Below are positions 8,550 to 16,970 of a DNA stretch of 64,000 nt, piece by piece. Below the pieces are notes generated by a model. That model saw only the letters and a program-made list of their open reading frames with translations. It made no database searches and had not been told where the DNA came from. How positions within the stretch are numbered: position 1 is the stretch's first letter; each line of letters starts with the position of its first letter. This DNA is from Stutzerimonas stutzeri (lineage in GTDB: Bacteria; Pseudomonadota; Gammaproteobacteria; Pseudomonadales; Pseudomonadaceae). The stretch lies in the NCBI GenBank assembly GCA_002339675.1, contig DDKB01000018.1:1-64000 (forward strand). Direction: 5' to 3'. The position numbers were made by a program, and so were the translations under genes.

Positions 8550-10074
8550 GCCCGTGATATTTGGCGAAAATCTTCTGCGCATCGAGGATGTGCTGGCCGT
8601 GGCCCAGGGTCGCGCCCCGGCGCAGCTGCAGGACGACGCGGCGTTTCGCGAGCGCATCGCCCGCGGCGCGCGCTTTCTCGACACCCTGCTGGACCGCGAA
8701 GGCGTGATCTACGGCGTCACCACTGGCTATGGCGACTCGTGCGTGGTGGCGGTGCCGCTTTCGCAGGTCGAGGCGCTGCCGCAGCACCTGTTCACCTTTC
8801 ATGGCTGCGGGCTGGGCAAGCTGCTCGACGCCGAAGCCACCCGCGCTGTGCTCGCCGCGCGCCTGCGCTCGCTGACCCACGGTATGTCCGGCGTGCGTGT
8901 CGAGTTGCTCGAGCGCATGCAGGCGTTTCTCGAACACGACGTGCTGCCACTGATTCCCGAGGAAGGATCGGTCGGCGCCAGCGGCGACCTGACCCCGCTG
9001 TCCTACGTCGCCGCCACCCTCGCCGGCGAGCGCGATGTGCTGTATCGCGGCGAGCGCCGCAGCGCCGCCGAGGTGCATCGCCAGCTCGGCTGGACACCGC
9101 TGACCCTGCGCCCCAAGGAAGCCCTGGCGCTGATGAACGGCACCGCGGTGATGACCGGCCTCGCCTGCCTGGCCTACGCGCGCGCCGACTACCTGCTGCG
9201 GCTAGCGACCCGGATCACCGCGCTCAACGTGGTGGCGCTGCAGGGCAATCCGGAACATTTCGACGAGCGCCTGTTCGCCGCCAAGCCGCACCCGGGGCAG
9301 AACCAGGTCGCTGCCTGGATTCGCCAGGACCTGGCCATCGACGCGCCCGCTGCGCCCCTGCACCGCCTGCAGGATCGGTACTCGATCCGCTGCGCGCCGC
9401 ACGTGCTCGGCGTGCTGGCCGACAGCCTGGGCCTGCTGCGGCAATTCATCGAGACCGAACTGAACAGCGCCAATGACAACCCGATCATCGACGCCGACAA
9501 CGAACGCGTGCTGCACGGCGGGCACTTCTACGGCGGGCACATCGCCTTTGCCATGGACAGCCTGAAGAACCTGGTGGCCAACGTCGCTGACCTGCTCGAC
9601 CGACAACTCGCCCTGCTGGTGGACGCGCGCTACAACCACGGCCTGCCGAGCAACCTGTCCGGCGCGCCGGCCGCCACGGCCATGATCAACCACGGCTTCA
9701 AGGCGGTGCAGATCGGCGCCAGCGCCTGGACCGCTGAGGCGCTGAAGAACAGCCTGCCGGCGAGTGTGTTTTCACGCTCCACCGAATGCCACAACCAGGA
9801 CAAGGTCAGCATGGGAACCATCGCTGCCCGCGACGCGCTGCGCAGCCTGGAGCTGACCGAGCAGGTTGCCGCTGCAACCCTGCTCGCCGCCAACCAGGGC
9901 GTCTGGTTGCGCCAGCGCCAGCCCGATGCACGTCCCTTGCCGGCGCCCCTGGCACAGATGCACGCGGCCCTTGCCAAGCGCTTTGCGCCGCTGATCGAAG
10001 ACCGCGCACTGGAAGCTGAACTGCGCCTGTGCCTGGAGCACATCCGCGCGCAACACTGGGGGCTCTATGCGTAA
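8542..10074 (+). CDS. MIO-type aromatic amino acid ammonia-lyase (HAL/PAL/TAL family)
   Basis: This 510-residue lyase removes ammonia from an aromatic amino acid to give a trans-2-enoic acid. The MIO prosthetic group should form from A146-S147-G148 in EGSVGASGDLTPLSY. The catalytic Tyr is Y57 in YGVTTGYG. The substrate-selectivity pair after LPQHLFT is F86-H87. That is neither the Ser-His of histidine lyases nor the His-Leu or Phe-Leu I associate with tyrosine or phenylalanine lyases, so the substrate is open. No hut genes are nearby. Lying inside the APE operon, it most likely supplies a cinnamate or coumarate starter. The GTG start at 8542 overlaps the previous gene; an upstream extension would lie entirely inside that gene. 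Confidence 0.9.
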   Translation: MTEPVIFGENLLRIEDVLAVAQGRAPAQLQDDAAFRERIARGARFLDTLLDREGVIYGVTTGYGDSCVVAVPLSQVEALPQHLFTFHGCGLGKLLDAEATRAVLAARLRSLTHGMSGVRVELLERMQAFLEHDVLPLIPEEGSVGASGDLTPLSYVAATLAGERDVLYRGERRSAAEVHRQLGWTPLTLRPKEALALMNGTAVMTGLACLAYARADYLLRLATRITALNVVALQGNPEHFDERLFAAKPHPGQNQVAAWIRQDLAIDAPAAPLHRLQDRYSIRCAPHVLGVLADSLGLLRQFIETELNSANDNPIIDADNERVLHGGHFYGGHIAFAMDSLKNLVANVADLLDRQLALLVDARYNHGLPSNLSGAPAATAMINHGFKAVQIGASAWTAEALKNSLPASVFSRSTECHNQDKVSMGTIAARDALRSLELTEQVAAATLLAANQGVWLRQRQPDARPLPAPLAQMHAALAKRFAPLIEDRALEAELRLCLEHIRAQHWGLYA

Positions 10075-10492
10075 GGAAGGCGTGCTGCAAGTCGAGGTTG
10101 ACATCCTCGTGCCGTTCTTCGATGTCGACTCGATGGACATCGTCTGGCACGGGCATTACGTCAAATATTTCGAGATCGCCCGTTGTGCGCTGCTCGAGCG
10201 CATCGGCCACAACTACGTGCAGATGCGCGACGCCGGCTTTGCCTGGCCGATCATCGACATCCAGCTGCGCTACATCCGTGGCGCGCGGTTCAACCAGCGC
10301 CTGCGGGTACGCGCCGATCTGATCGAGTGGGAAAACCGGCTGAAGATCCACTACCTGATCAGCGATGCCGACACCGGCGAGCGCATGACCCGCGGCAGCA
10401 GCGTGCAGGTGGCCGTGGAGATCGCTACCCGCGAAATGCTACTGGCCTCGCCAACCGTGTTGGTCGACGCCGTCGAGCGCGCCCTGTCATGA
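10067..10492 (+). CDS. 4HBT-type hotdog acyl-CoA/ACP thioesterase (ApeK-like)
   Basis: This 141-residue single-hotdog thioesterase has the pattern VDSMDIVWHGHYVKYFEIAR near residues 20-40, in which the conserved Asp and the HGHY segment mark the 4-hydroxybenzoyl-CoA thioesterase family. It may release or edit acyl-ACP intermediates. The ATG at 10067 overlaps the ammonia-lyase stop by 8 bp, and its stop overlaps the LolA-like start (ATGA). The length is normal. Confidence 0.87.
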   Translation: MRKEGVLQVEVDILVPFFDVDSMDIVWHGHYVKYFEIARCALLERIGHNYVQMRDAGFAWPIIDIQLRYIRGARFNQRLRVRADLIEWENRLKIHYLISDADTGERMTRGSSVQVAVEIATREMLLASPTVLVDAVERALS

Positions 10493-11094
10493 CGCGCCCG
10501 TGGCGTATTGCCTGGCTGTGGCTTGGCGCGCTGCTGGCGGCCACCGGCGCCCAGGCGTTCGACCTGCAGCAACTCGACCGGCAACTGAGCCAGCCGGCGG
10601 TGGTTCGCGGCGATTTCGTTCAGGAAAAACACCTGCGCGCGCTGGCTCAACCTTTGGTCAGTCGAGGGCAGTTCGTCCTGGCGCGCGACAGTGGCCTGCT
10701 CTGGCGACTGCGCAGCCCGCTGGAGCAGGACTACCGCATCAGCGATGCGGGCGTCGCCCGTCGTGACGGCGACCAGTGGCGCCACGGCGAGCAAGCGCGC
10801 ACCGCGGCGCCGTTCAACCGGCTGCTCCTGGCCGTATTGCGCGGCGACTCGTCCGCCCTGGCCAAGGACTTCGAGTTGCAGCTGAGCGGCTCGCCCGATC
10901 GCTGGGAGTTGGCAATGACGCCACGCTCCACCCTGCTCAAGCAGGTTTTCACTCGCATCCTCATCAGTGGCGGCGCGACGCCGACCCGCATCGAACTGCG
11001 CGAAACCCAGGGCGACAGCACCCTGGTGCAGCTGCAGCACACCGAAATTAGCCAGCAGTTGCGTGCCGACGAACGCCATGACTTCGCCCACTGA
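10489..11094 (+). CDS. LolA-like periplasmic outer-membrane lipoprotein carrier (ApeL-like)
   Basis: This 201-residue secreted protein has a signal peptide (about residues 1-22, ending ATGAQA) followed by a LolA-like half-barrel pattern (VRGDFVQEKHLRALAQPLVS). In APE clusters it is proposed to carry the lipid-linked pigment across the periplasm. It is not the housekeeping LolA, because it lies inside the pigment operon and is followed by an MMPL exporter. It overlaps that exporter by 17 bp. Confidence 0.85.
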   Translation: MTRPWRIAWLWLGALLAATGAQAFDLQQLDRQLSQPAVVRGDFVQEKHLRALAQPLVSRGQFVLARDSGLLWRLRSPLEQDYRISDAGVARRDGDQWRHGEQARTAAPFNRLLLAVLRGDSSALAKDFELQLSGSPDRWELAMTPRSTLLKQVFTRILISGGATPTRIELRETQGDSTLVQLQHTEISQQLRADERHDFAH

Positions 11095-13417
11095 CCAAGC
11101 ACTCAAGCCGCCCGCCTGGCTGCTCCCGGCCTTTCTCCTGGCGATGCTGGCACTGGTCGGGCTCACCGCCTGGCAATGGCGCAACGGCCCGCCGGTGACC
11201 GCGAATCTGCTGGCGCTGCTCCCCAGCGGCGCCACCGAAGCGCTGGAACAGCGCGCCGAGCAGCGCATGCAAGAGCCGCTGAATCGTGACCTCGTGTTGC
11301 TGGTTCGCCACGCTGACGAGGACACCGCTCGGCAACTGGCCGATGAGCTTGCCGGGCGCCTGATCGCCAGCGGCCTGTTCGAACAGGTGCAACGCTCACT
11401 CGAGGCAGATCTGCCAGCGCTGCGCCGCCAGCTCATGGCGCAACGCCTGGCGCTGCTGGATGCCAGGGACCGTGAAGCACTCATTGCGGCGCCGGCCACC
11501 ATGGTCCGTGAACGCCTTGAGCGCCTCTACGCACCCTTCGACGGCATGCCCCTGGTACCGCTCGACCAGGACTGGTTCGGCCTCGCCGACCTGGCACAAC
11601 GGCACCTGGCGCAGCCCGGCAATGTTCAGCCCGCCGCGGACGGCTCGCTGATCGCCGAACACGACGGAGAGCGCTGGCGGGTACTGCGGGCGCGTATCAG
11701 CGGCGATGCATTCGACCAGGACGCACCGCAGCAGGTGGCGGCATTGGTACGGCGCGCACAACGTGACATCGACGCTCGTCACGGTGAGCTGCTCGCCACC
11801 GGCGGTGTGCTCTATGCCGCGCACGGCCAGCAACAGGCGCGTGCCGAGGCCAGCCTGATCGGGAGCGTATCGCTGGTCGCCACGCTGGCCCTGCTGCTCC
11901 TGCTGTTTCGAACGCCTCGCGTATTGCTGGTGGCGCTACCCGTACTCACCGGTGCCGTCAGTGGTGCGGCGGCCTGTATTGCACTGTTCGGGCAGATCCA
12001 TGTGCTGACATTGGTGCTGGGCGCGAGCCTGGTCGGGGTCAGCATCGATTTTCCGCTGCATTTCCTGTCCAAAAGCTGGACGCTGCAGCCCTGGCGAAGC
12101 TATCGCGCGCTGCGCCTGACCCTGCCAGGCCTGTTACTGGCCCTGGGCACCAACGTGATCGGCTATCTGGCGTTGTCCTTCACGCCCTTTCCGGCGCTGA
12201 CCCAGGTCGCGGTATTTTCTGCGGCCGGCCTGATCGGCGCCTTTGCCTGCGCGACCTGCCTGTTGCCCGCGCTGCTCGATACCCACCTCTGTCCGCGACC
12301 GGCGCCGCTGGCCTGGGCGAGGCACTGGCTCGACTGGCACGCCGCGCTGCGTCGACGTGTCACCACGCCGGTGCTGCTCGGCCTGTTTCTGCTGTTCTGT
12401 CTCGGCGGCGTGCTCCGGGTCGACTTCGACGACGACCTGCGCCAATGGGTCAGCCGCGACCCGGTGCTACAGCAGCAGGCGCAACGGATCAGCCAGATCA
12501 CCGGCTTCGAGCCGACCAGCCAGTATTTCTTGATCCAGGCCCGCGACGCCGACGAGTTGCTGCTTCGCCAGGAGCGGCTGAGCACGGCGCTGGATGACCG
12601 TATCGCTGCCGGGCAGCTGCAGGGCTACCTGTCCCTGAGCCAGTTGGCGGCGCCCATGATCGCCCAGGACCACCTGCACCAAGCCTTCCCCGGGTTACTC
12701 GAAGCAAGCCAGCCACTGGTCGCACTCGGCGCCAGCCGTAAGCAGCTCGAAACCGAACTTGAAGCCTTGCAGGCCAGGCCGCCGATTCCACTGGTCGATG
12801 TGCTGGGGGGTCCGCTGGCCTCGCCCTGGCGCGACCTGTGGCTGGGCCAGCAGGCCGAGGGGGGCGTGGCCGGCCTGGTCAGTCTTCGAGGCTTGCACAA
12901 CAGCAACGCGCTGGCGCACCTGGCAGAAGGCCTCGAGGGCGTGCGCCTGATCGACCGACCCGCCGAACTGAACCGCCTGTTCGCCGCCACCCAACGGCAG
13001 GCTGCGTTGCTGAAGCTGGCTGCGGCGGGGCTGATCTTCCTTCTGCTATGCGTACCGTTCGGCTGGCATGGCGCGTTGCGCTGCCTGGCAGTGCCGTTGC
13101 TGGCGGGGCTTGGCAGCCTGGCGACTCTCGGCTGGCTCGGACAACCGCTGACACTGTTCGGCCTGTTCGGCCTGCTACTGGTCACCGCCATTGGCGTGGA
13201 CTACGCGATCCTGATGCGCGAACAGGTCGGCGGCGCTGCGGTTAGCCTGGTCGGTACCCTGCTGGCCGCGGTGACCACCTGGCTCAGCTTCGGGCTGCTA
13301 GCGCTGTCCAGCACACCGGTGGTCAGCAATTTTGGCATGGCGGTCGGCCTTGGCCTGCTGTTCGCTTTTGCGCTGGCCCCCTGGGCGGTCCGCAGCCTGG
13401 AACCACACACATGCTGA
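11078..13417 (+). CDS. MMPL/RND-family lipid exporter (ApeM-like)
   Basis: This large inner-membrane transporter has 779 residues. It shows the RND layout of two repeats: one transmembrane helix (about 12-30) then a periplasmic domain then a helix bundle (about 255-395), repeated with a second lone helix near 445, a second periplasmic domain and a final bundle near 645-770. It probably moves the aryl-polyene lipid out of the inner membrane and hands it to the LolA-like protein encoded just upstream. The ATG at 11078 overlaps the upstream gene. The stop codon lies inside ATGCTGA, which also contains the start of a 55-codon frame. Confidence 0.88.
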   Translation: MTSPTDQALKPPAWLLPAFLLAMLALVGLTAWQWRNGPPVTANLLALLPSGATEALEQRAEQRMQEPLNRDLVLLVRHADEDTARQLADELAGRLIASGLFEQVQRSLEADLPALRRQLMAQRLALLDARDREALIAAPATMVRERLERLYAPFDGMPLVPLDQDWFGLADLAQRHLAQPGNVQPAADGSLIAEHDGERWRVLRARISGDAFDQDAPQQVAALVRRAQRDIDARHGELLATGGVLYAAHGQQQARAEASLIGSVSLVATLALLLLLFRTPRVLLVALPVLTGAVSGAAACIALFGQIHVLTLVLGASLVGVSIDFPLHFLSKSWTLQPWRSYRALRLTLPGLLLALGTNVIGYLALSFTPFPALTQVAVFSAAGLIGAFACATCLLPALLDTHLCPRPAPLAWARHWLDWHAALRRRVTTPVLLGLFLLFCLGGVLRVDFDDDLRQWVSRDPVLQQQAQRISQITGFEPTSQYFLIQARDADELLLRQERLSTALDDRIAAGQLQGYLSLSQLAAPMIAQDHLHQAFPGLLEASQPLVALGASRKQLETELEALQARPPIPLVDVLGGPLASPWRDLWLGQQAEGGVAGLVSLRGLHNSNALAHLAEGLEGVRLIDRPAELNRLFAATQRQAALLKLAAAGLIFLLLCVPFGWHGALRCLAVPLLAGLGSLATLGWLGQPLTLFGLFGLLLVTAIGVDYAILMREQVGGAAVSLVGTLLAAVTTWLSFGLLALSSTPVVSNFGMAVGLGLLFAFALAPWAVRSLEPHTC

Positions 13418-13578
13418 GCGACCGGCTGACACCAGCCCAGCCCCACCGCCGGGGCGAACGACACCGCCACCGTCGTGCCGAGCCGGTCCGCCATTCGATC
13501 CTGCCATCCGCAAGGAAGCCGCCCTTCGGCATGTCCGTCGGGCATTTCAACCCTCCCATTTGTCGAGTCGAACAATGA
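13411..13578 (+). CDS. Possible 55-residue small protein bridging two operon genes
   Basis: The ATG lies in the stop region of the MMPL gene (ATGCTGA) and its TGA overlaps the next ATG (ATGA). The frame therefore fills exactly the 157 bp gap in an operon where nearly every other junction overlaps. The predicted protein is rich in Arg, His and Pro (for example RRGERHRHRRAEP), has no membrane segment and matches nothing I recognise. Such composition is also what non-coding GC-rich DNA gives, and no ribosome site is needed if translation is coupled. It could instead be the remnant of a lost gene. Confidence 0.3.
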   Translation: MLSDRLTPAQPHRRGERHRHRRAEPVRHSILPSARKPPFGMSVGHFNPPICRVEQ

Positions 13579-14822
13579 CCAAGGCAATCGAATACCGTCG
13601 TGTCGTCATCATCGGAGCAGGCCCCTCGGGGGCCATCGCCGGCGCGTTGCTCAAGCGTAAGGGCCATGACGTTCTGATCTTGGAGCGACAGCGGTTTCCC
13701 CGTTTTTCCATCGGCGAGAGTCTGCTGTCGCATTGCCTGGATTTCGTCGAAGAGGCCGGAATGCTCGACGCAGTCCGCTCGGCGGGGTTCCAGACCAAAC
13801 ATGGCGCGGCCTTCGCCTGTGACGGCCGCTACACCGAGTTCGATTTCCGCGACACCTTCACCCCGGGCTTCGGCAGCACCTATCAGGTGCAGCGCGCCGA
13901 CTTCGACAAGCTGTTGGCCGACCAGGCCGAGTACCAAGGCGTCGAGATCCGTTACGAAGAGGCGATCACGGCCGTCGATTTCTCTCAGGCGCGGCCACGG
14001 CTGCAGGCCCGCCGCCAGGACGGCAGCGACTACAGCCTCGAGGCCGACTTTGTGCTGGACGCCAGCGGCTACGGCCGCGTCCTGCCGAGGCTGCTCGACT
14101 TGGAAGCGCCCTCCAGTTTCCCGCTGCGCCGGGCTGTGTTCACCCACATCGAAGACCGCATCGACGACCCGGCCTTCGACCGGGAAAAGATCCTCATCAC
14201 CACGCACCCCGAGCTGCGAGACGTCTGGTTCTGGACCATTCCGTTCAGCAACGGCCGCTGCTCGCTTGGCGTGGTCGCCAGCGCCGAGCGCTACGAGGGG
14301 CGTCCGCTGGACCTGGACGCCTGCCTGCAAGGGTTTGTGGCAGAAGCACCGAACCTGCGCCGCATCCTGACTCACGCCGTCTGGGACACGCCAGCCCGGC
14401 TCATCGACGGCTACTCAGCCAACGTCAAGGCGCTGCACGGGACGGGATTCGCGCTGCTGGGCAACGCGGCGGAGTTTCTCGACCCGGTATTTTCCTCAGG
14501 CGTGACCATCGCCATGCGCTCGGCGAGCATGGCAGCCGCGGTGCTGCACCGCCAATTGTCGGGAGAGCAGGTGGATTGGGAAGCCGATTTCGCCGCGCCA
14601 CTCAAGCGCGGGGTGGATACCTTCCGGACCTACGTGGAGGGTTGGTACGATGGTAGCTTCCAGAGCGTCATCTACTACCCGCACGCCCAGCCGGAGATCC
14701 GCCGGATGATCAGCTCGATACTCGCCGGCTACGCATGGGACGAGACCAACCCTTACGTGGCCGAGCCCAAGCGTCGCCTGCGCGTGCTGGCCGAGCTCTG
14801 CGCCAACGGCGTCTCGGCATGA
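13575..14822 (+). CDS. FAD-dependent oxidoreductase with flavin-dependent halogenase signatures
   Basis: This 415-residue flavoprotein has an N-terminal dinucleotide fold (VVIIGAGPSGAIAG, residues 10-23), the GESLL segment at 47-51, a Lys at 75 in FQTKHGAAF, and W218-F-W-T-I-P223. The last is the WxWxIP signature of flavin-dependent halogenases. With K75 it fits the phenol-type halogenases better than simple monooxygenases. It could halogenate or hydroxylate the aryl head, as in the brominated xanthomonadins. No flavin reductase gene lies beside it. The ATG at 13575 overlaps the small upstream frame, and the gene overlaps the lipoprotein start by 4 bp. Confidence 0.8.
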   Translation: MTKAIEYRRVVIIGAGPSGAIAGALLKRKGHDVLILERQRFPRFSIGESLLSHCLDFVEEAGMLDAVRSAGFQTKHGAAFACDGRYTEFDFRDTFTPGFGSTYQVQRADFDKLLADQAEYQGVEIRYEEAITAVDFSQARPRLQARRQDGSDYSLEADFVLDASGYGRVLPRLLDLEAPSSFPLRRAVFTHIEDRIDDPAFDREKILITTHPELRDVWFWTIPFSNGRCSLGVVASAERYEGRPLDLDACLQGFVAEAPNLRRILTHAVWDTPARLIDGYSANVKALHGTGFALLGNAAEFLDPVFSSGVTIAMRSASMAAAVLHRQLSGEQVDWEADFAAPLKRGVDTFRTYVEGWYDGSFQSVIYYPHAQPEIRRMISSILAGYAWDETNPYVAEPKRRLRVLAELCANGVSA

Positions 14823-15337
14823 CCGCAGCGCGGTGGCTGTGCTGGATGCTGGCATTTGCGTTGGCCGGTTGCGCCCGGCAGACAGTGCTGCCCGACCACA
14901 ACCCTGCGCTGGAACTGCCGATGCAGTTGCATGTAACGCGCCGCACCCCGACCGAGGTCAGCGACTGGTTCCTGGTGATCCAGCAGGAGGGGCCGGCGCT
15001 GCGCTGGTCGCTCCTCGATCCGCTCGGCGTGCCTCTGTCGCGCCAGCGTCTGCAAGACGGCCGATGGCACGCCGACGGGCTGTTGCCGCCCAACGCCGAG
15101 GCGCAGGCGCTGTTCGCCGCGCTGCTATTCGCCCTCACCCCGGACGATCAGCTGGCGCAGCGCTACCCCGGGCGCGCCTGGCGTCAGCTCGGCACGCGAC
15201 GAACCCTGCAGGACGGCACACGGACGACCTGGCAGGTGCGCTACGGCCCCGGCGATCATATCGACCTCGACGCAGGACCGGCGCTCACCTATGGTGTCGC
15301 CCCCATCGACGCCCCGGCAGGAACCAACACGCCATGA
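14819..15337 (+). CDS. DUF3261 family lipoprotein (ApeN-like)
   Basis: This 172-residue lipoprotein has a lipobox (FALAGC, Cys at residue 18), so the mature protein should be lipid-anchored in the inner or outer membrane. The rest resembles the DUF3261 proteins found in aryl-polyene clusters between the exporter and the ketosynthase. It may help insert the pigment lipid in the outer membrane, but the sequence shows no catalytic feature. It overlaps both neighbours by 4 bp. Confidence 0.82.
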   Translation: MTAARWLCWMLAFALAGCARQTVLPDHNPALELPMQLHVTRRTPTEVSDWFLVIQQEGPALRWSLLDPLGVPLSRQRLQDGRWHADGLLPPNAEAQALFAALLFALTPDDQLAQRYPGRAWRQLGTRRTLQDGTRTTWQVRYGPGDHIDLDAGPALTYGVAPIDAPAGTNTP

Positions 15338-16521
15338 CCGCCTACCTCAACGCCCTTGGCGTAATCTGCGCACTGGGACGCGGCAAGGCGGACGTTGCGC
15401 GACGCTTGCTCGCTGGCGATCTGTCGGGCATGCAGCCGCATGCCGAGCCGGTCGCCGGGCGCCCATTGCTGGTGGGTGCGGTCACGGACGCGCTGCCTCC
15501 GCTGGACGATCACCCGCTGTGCTACCGCACCCGCAACAACCAGCTGCTACAGGCGGCCACCGAGCAAATCGCGGCGGAGATCGAGGCGGCCATCGGTCGT
15601 TTCGGCCACGCGCGGATCGGTGTGGTTGTCGGCACCAGTACCAGCGGCATCCAGGAAGCGACTCGCAGCCTGGCCGGACTGGTACGCGACGGCGTGCTGC
15701 CTCCGGATTATCACTACGGGCACCAAGAGCTGGCCGCCCCGGCGAGCTTTCTCAGCGACAGCTTGCAGCTCGCCGGGCCCTGCTATTCCATCTCCACGGC
15801 CTGTACATCCGGTGCCAGGGCGCTGCTGAGTGCCAAGCGGCTGCTGGATGCCGGCCTCTGCGATGCCGTGCTCTGTGGCGGCGTCGACACCCTTTGCGAT
15901 TTGACGCTGCAGGGTTTCAGCGCACTGGAAGCGACCAGTTCAGGCCTCTGCAATCCGTTTTCGCTCAATCGCGATGGCATCACCATCGGCGAGGCGGCGG
16001 CGCTGTTTCTGATGACCCGCGAACCGTCGTCGATCGCTCTGTTCGGTGGCGGCGCCAGCTCGGACGCGCACCACATTTCCGCGCCGGACCCACAGGGCCA
16101 CGGTGCGATCGAGGCGATGCAGCGGGCATTGCTCAACGCCTCGACCAAGGCGCGGGAGATCGACTACCTCAACCTGCACGGCACCGCCACGCTGCACAAC
16201 GACGCAATGGAAAGCCAGGCGGTTGCCGCGGTGTTCGGCGATGGCGTGCCCTGCTCGTCGAGCAAACCAATGACCGGGCATACGCTGGGCGCCGCCGGTG
16301 CACTGGAGGCGGCCTTTTGTTGGCTCGCCCTCTCGACCCACAACTCGACGCGGGTACTACCGCCGCACCGTTGGGACGACCAGCCCGACCCCGGCCTACC
16401 GGCATTGATGCTGGTCCCGGTCGGCACGCCGCTTCGCCATGGCGGTCCGGCGCGAATGATGAGCAACTCCTTCGCCTTCGGCGGAAACAACGTCAGCCTG
16501 ATTCTGGGAGCGCTGCCATGA
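15334..16521 (+). CDS. Beta-ketoacyl-ACP synthase (ApeO-like)
   Basis: This FabF-type condensing enzyme has 395 residues. The active-site Cys is in SISTACTSGARA (about residue 154), and the two His are in LNLHGTATLHND and SSKPMTGHTLGAAGA. It should catalyse decarboxylative chain extension on the pathway ACPs. From its position first in a KS-DH-KR-KS run, it corresponds to ApeO, which I recall pairs with the chain-length factor ApeC. It is preceded and followed by 4 bp overlaps. Confidence 0.9.
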   Translation: MTAYLNALGVICALGRGKADVARRLLAGDLSGMQPHAEPVAGRPLLVGAVTDALPPLDDHPLCYRTRNNQLLQAATEQIAAEIEAAIGRFGHARIGVVVGTSTSGIQEATRSLAGLVRDGVLPPDYHYGHQELAAPASFLSDSLQLAGPCYSISTACTSGARALLSAKRLLDAGLCDAVLCGGVDTLCDLTLQGFSALEATSSGLCNPFSLNRDGITIGEAAALFLMTREPSSIALFGGGASSDAHHISAPDPQGHGAIEAMQRALLNASTKAREIDYLNLHGTATLHNDAMESQAVAAVFGDGVPCSSSKPMTGHTLGAAGALEAAFCWLALSTHNSTRVLPPHRWDDQPDPGLPALMLVPVGTPLRHGGPARMMSNSFAFGGNNVSLILGALP

Positions 16522-16970
16522 TTGATTGGCCCATCGCGGGACTGATCCCCCATGCCGGCGACATGATCCTGCTCGACGGCATCGACCAGTTCGACGACGA
16601 CAGCCTCACCGCACACCTGGTGGTCAAGCCCCTCGGTTTGTTGAGCCAGGCCGATGGCAGTTTGCCCGCCTGGGTGGGTGTGGAGATTATGGCGCAAGCG
16701 GTCGCCGCCTTTGCCGGATGCCATGCACGCCTGGCCGGGCTGCCGGTTGAACTGGGTTTTTTGCTTGGCACCCGCCAATACCAATGCAATGTCGAGCGAT
16801 TTTCCGCCGGTGCCCGGCTATTGGTTCGCGTCCTGCGGTCGCTGCAGGACGACAATGGCATGGGTGTATTCGAATGCCATCTCGACGGTCCCGGCCTCCA
16901 TGCCGAGGCGCGTCTGAACGTCTACCGCCCGCCCGAAGTGGCGCGCTATCTTCAAGAGCCCAGCCCATGA
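16518..16970 (+). CDS. Hotdog-fold 3-hydroxyacyl-ACP dehydratase (ApeP-like)
   Basis: This 150-residue single hotdog protein starts DWPIAGLIPHAGDMILLD, the pattern of the FabZ-like ApeP dehydratases. It should remove water to form each double bond of the polyene. It probably works with the C-terminal hotdog domain of the ligase fusion at 5114-6793, as ApeI and ApeP are thought to pair. It overlaps the ketosynthase and the ketoreductase by 4 bp each. Confidence 0.88.
   Translation: MIDWPIAGLIPHAGDMILLDGIDQFDDDSLTAHLVVKPLGLLSQADGSLPAWVGVEIMAQAVAAFAGCHARLAGLPVELGFLLGTRQYQCNVERFSAGARLLVRVLRSLQDDNGMGVFECHLDGPGLHAEARLNVYRPPEVARYLQEPSP

Noticed and set aside
8542..10074. Housekeeping histidine ammonia-lyase HutH
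   Set aside because: No hut genes are nearby, the selectivity residues differ, and the gene is coupled on both sides to pigment genes.
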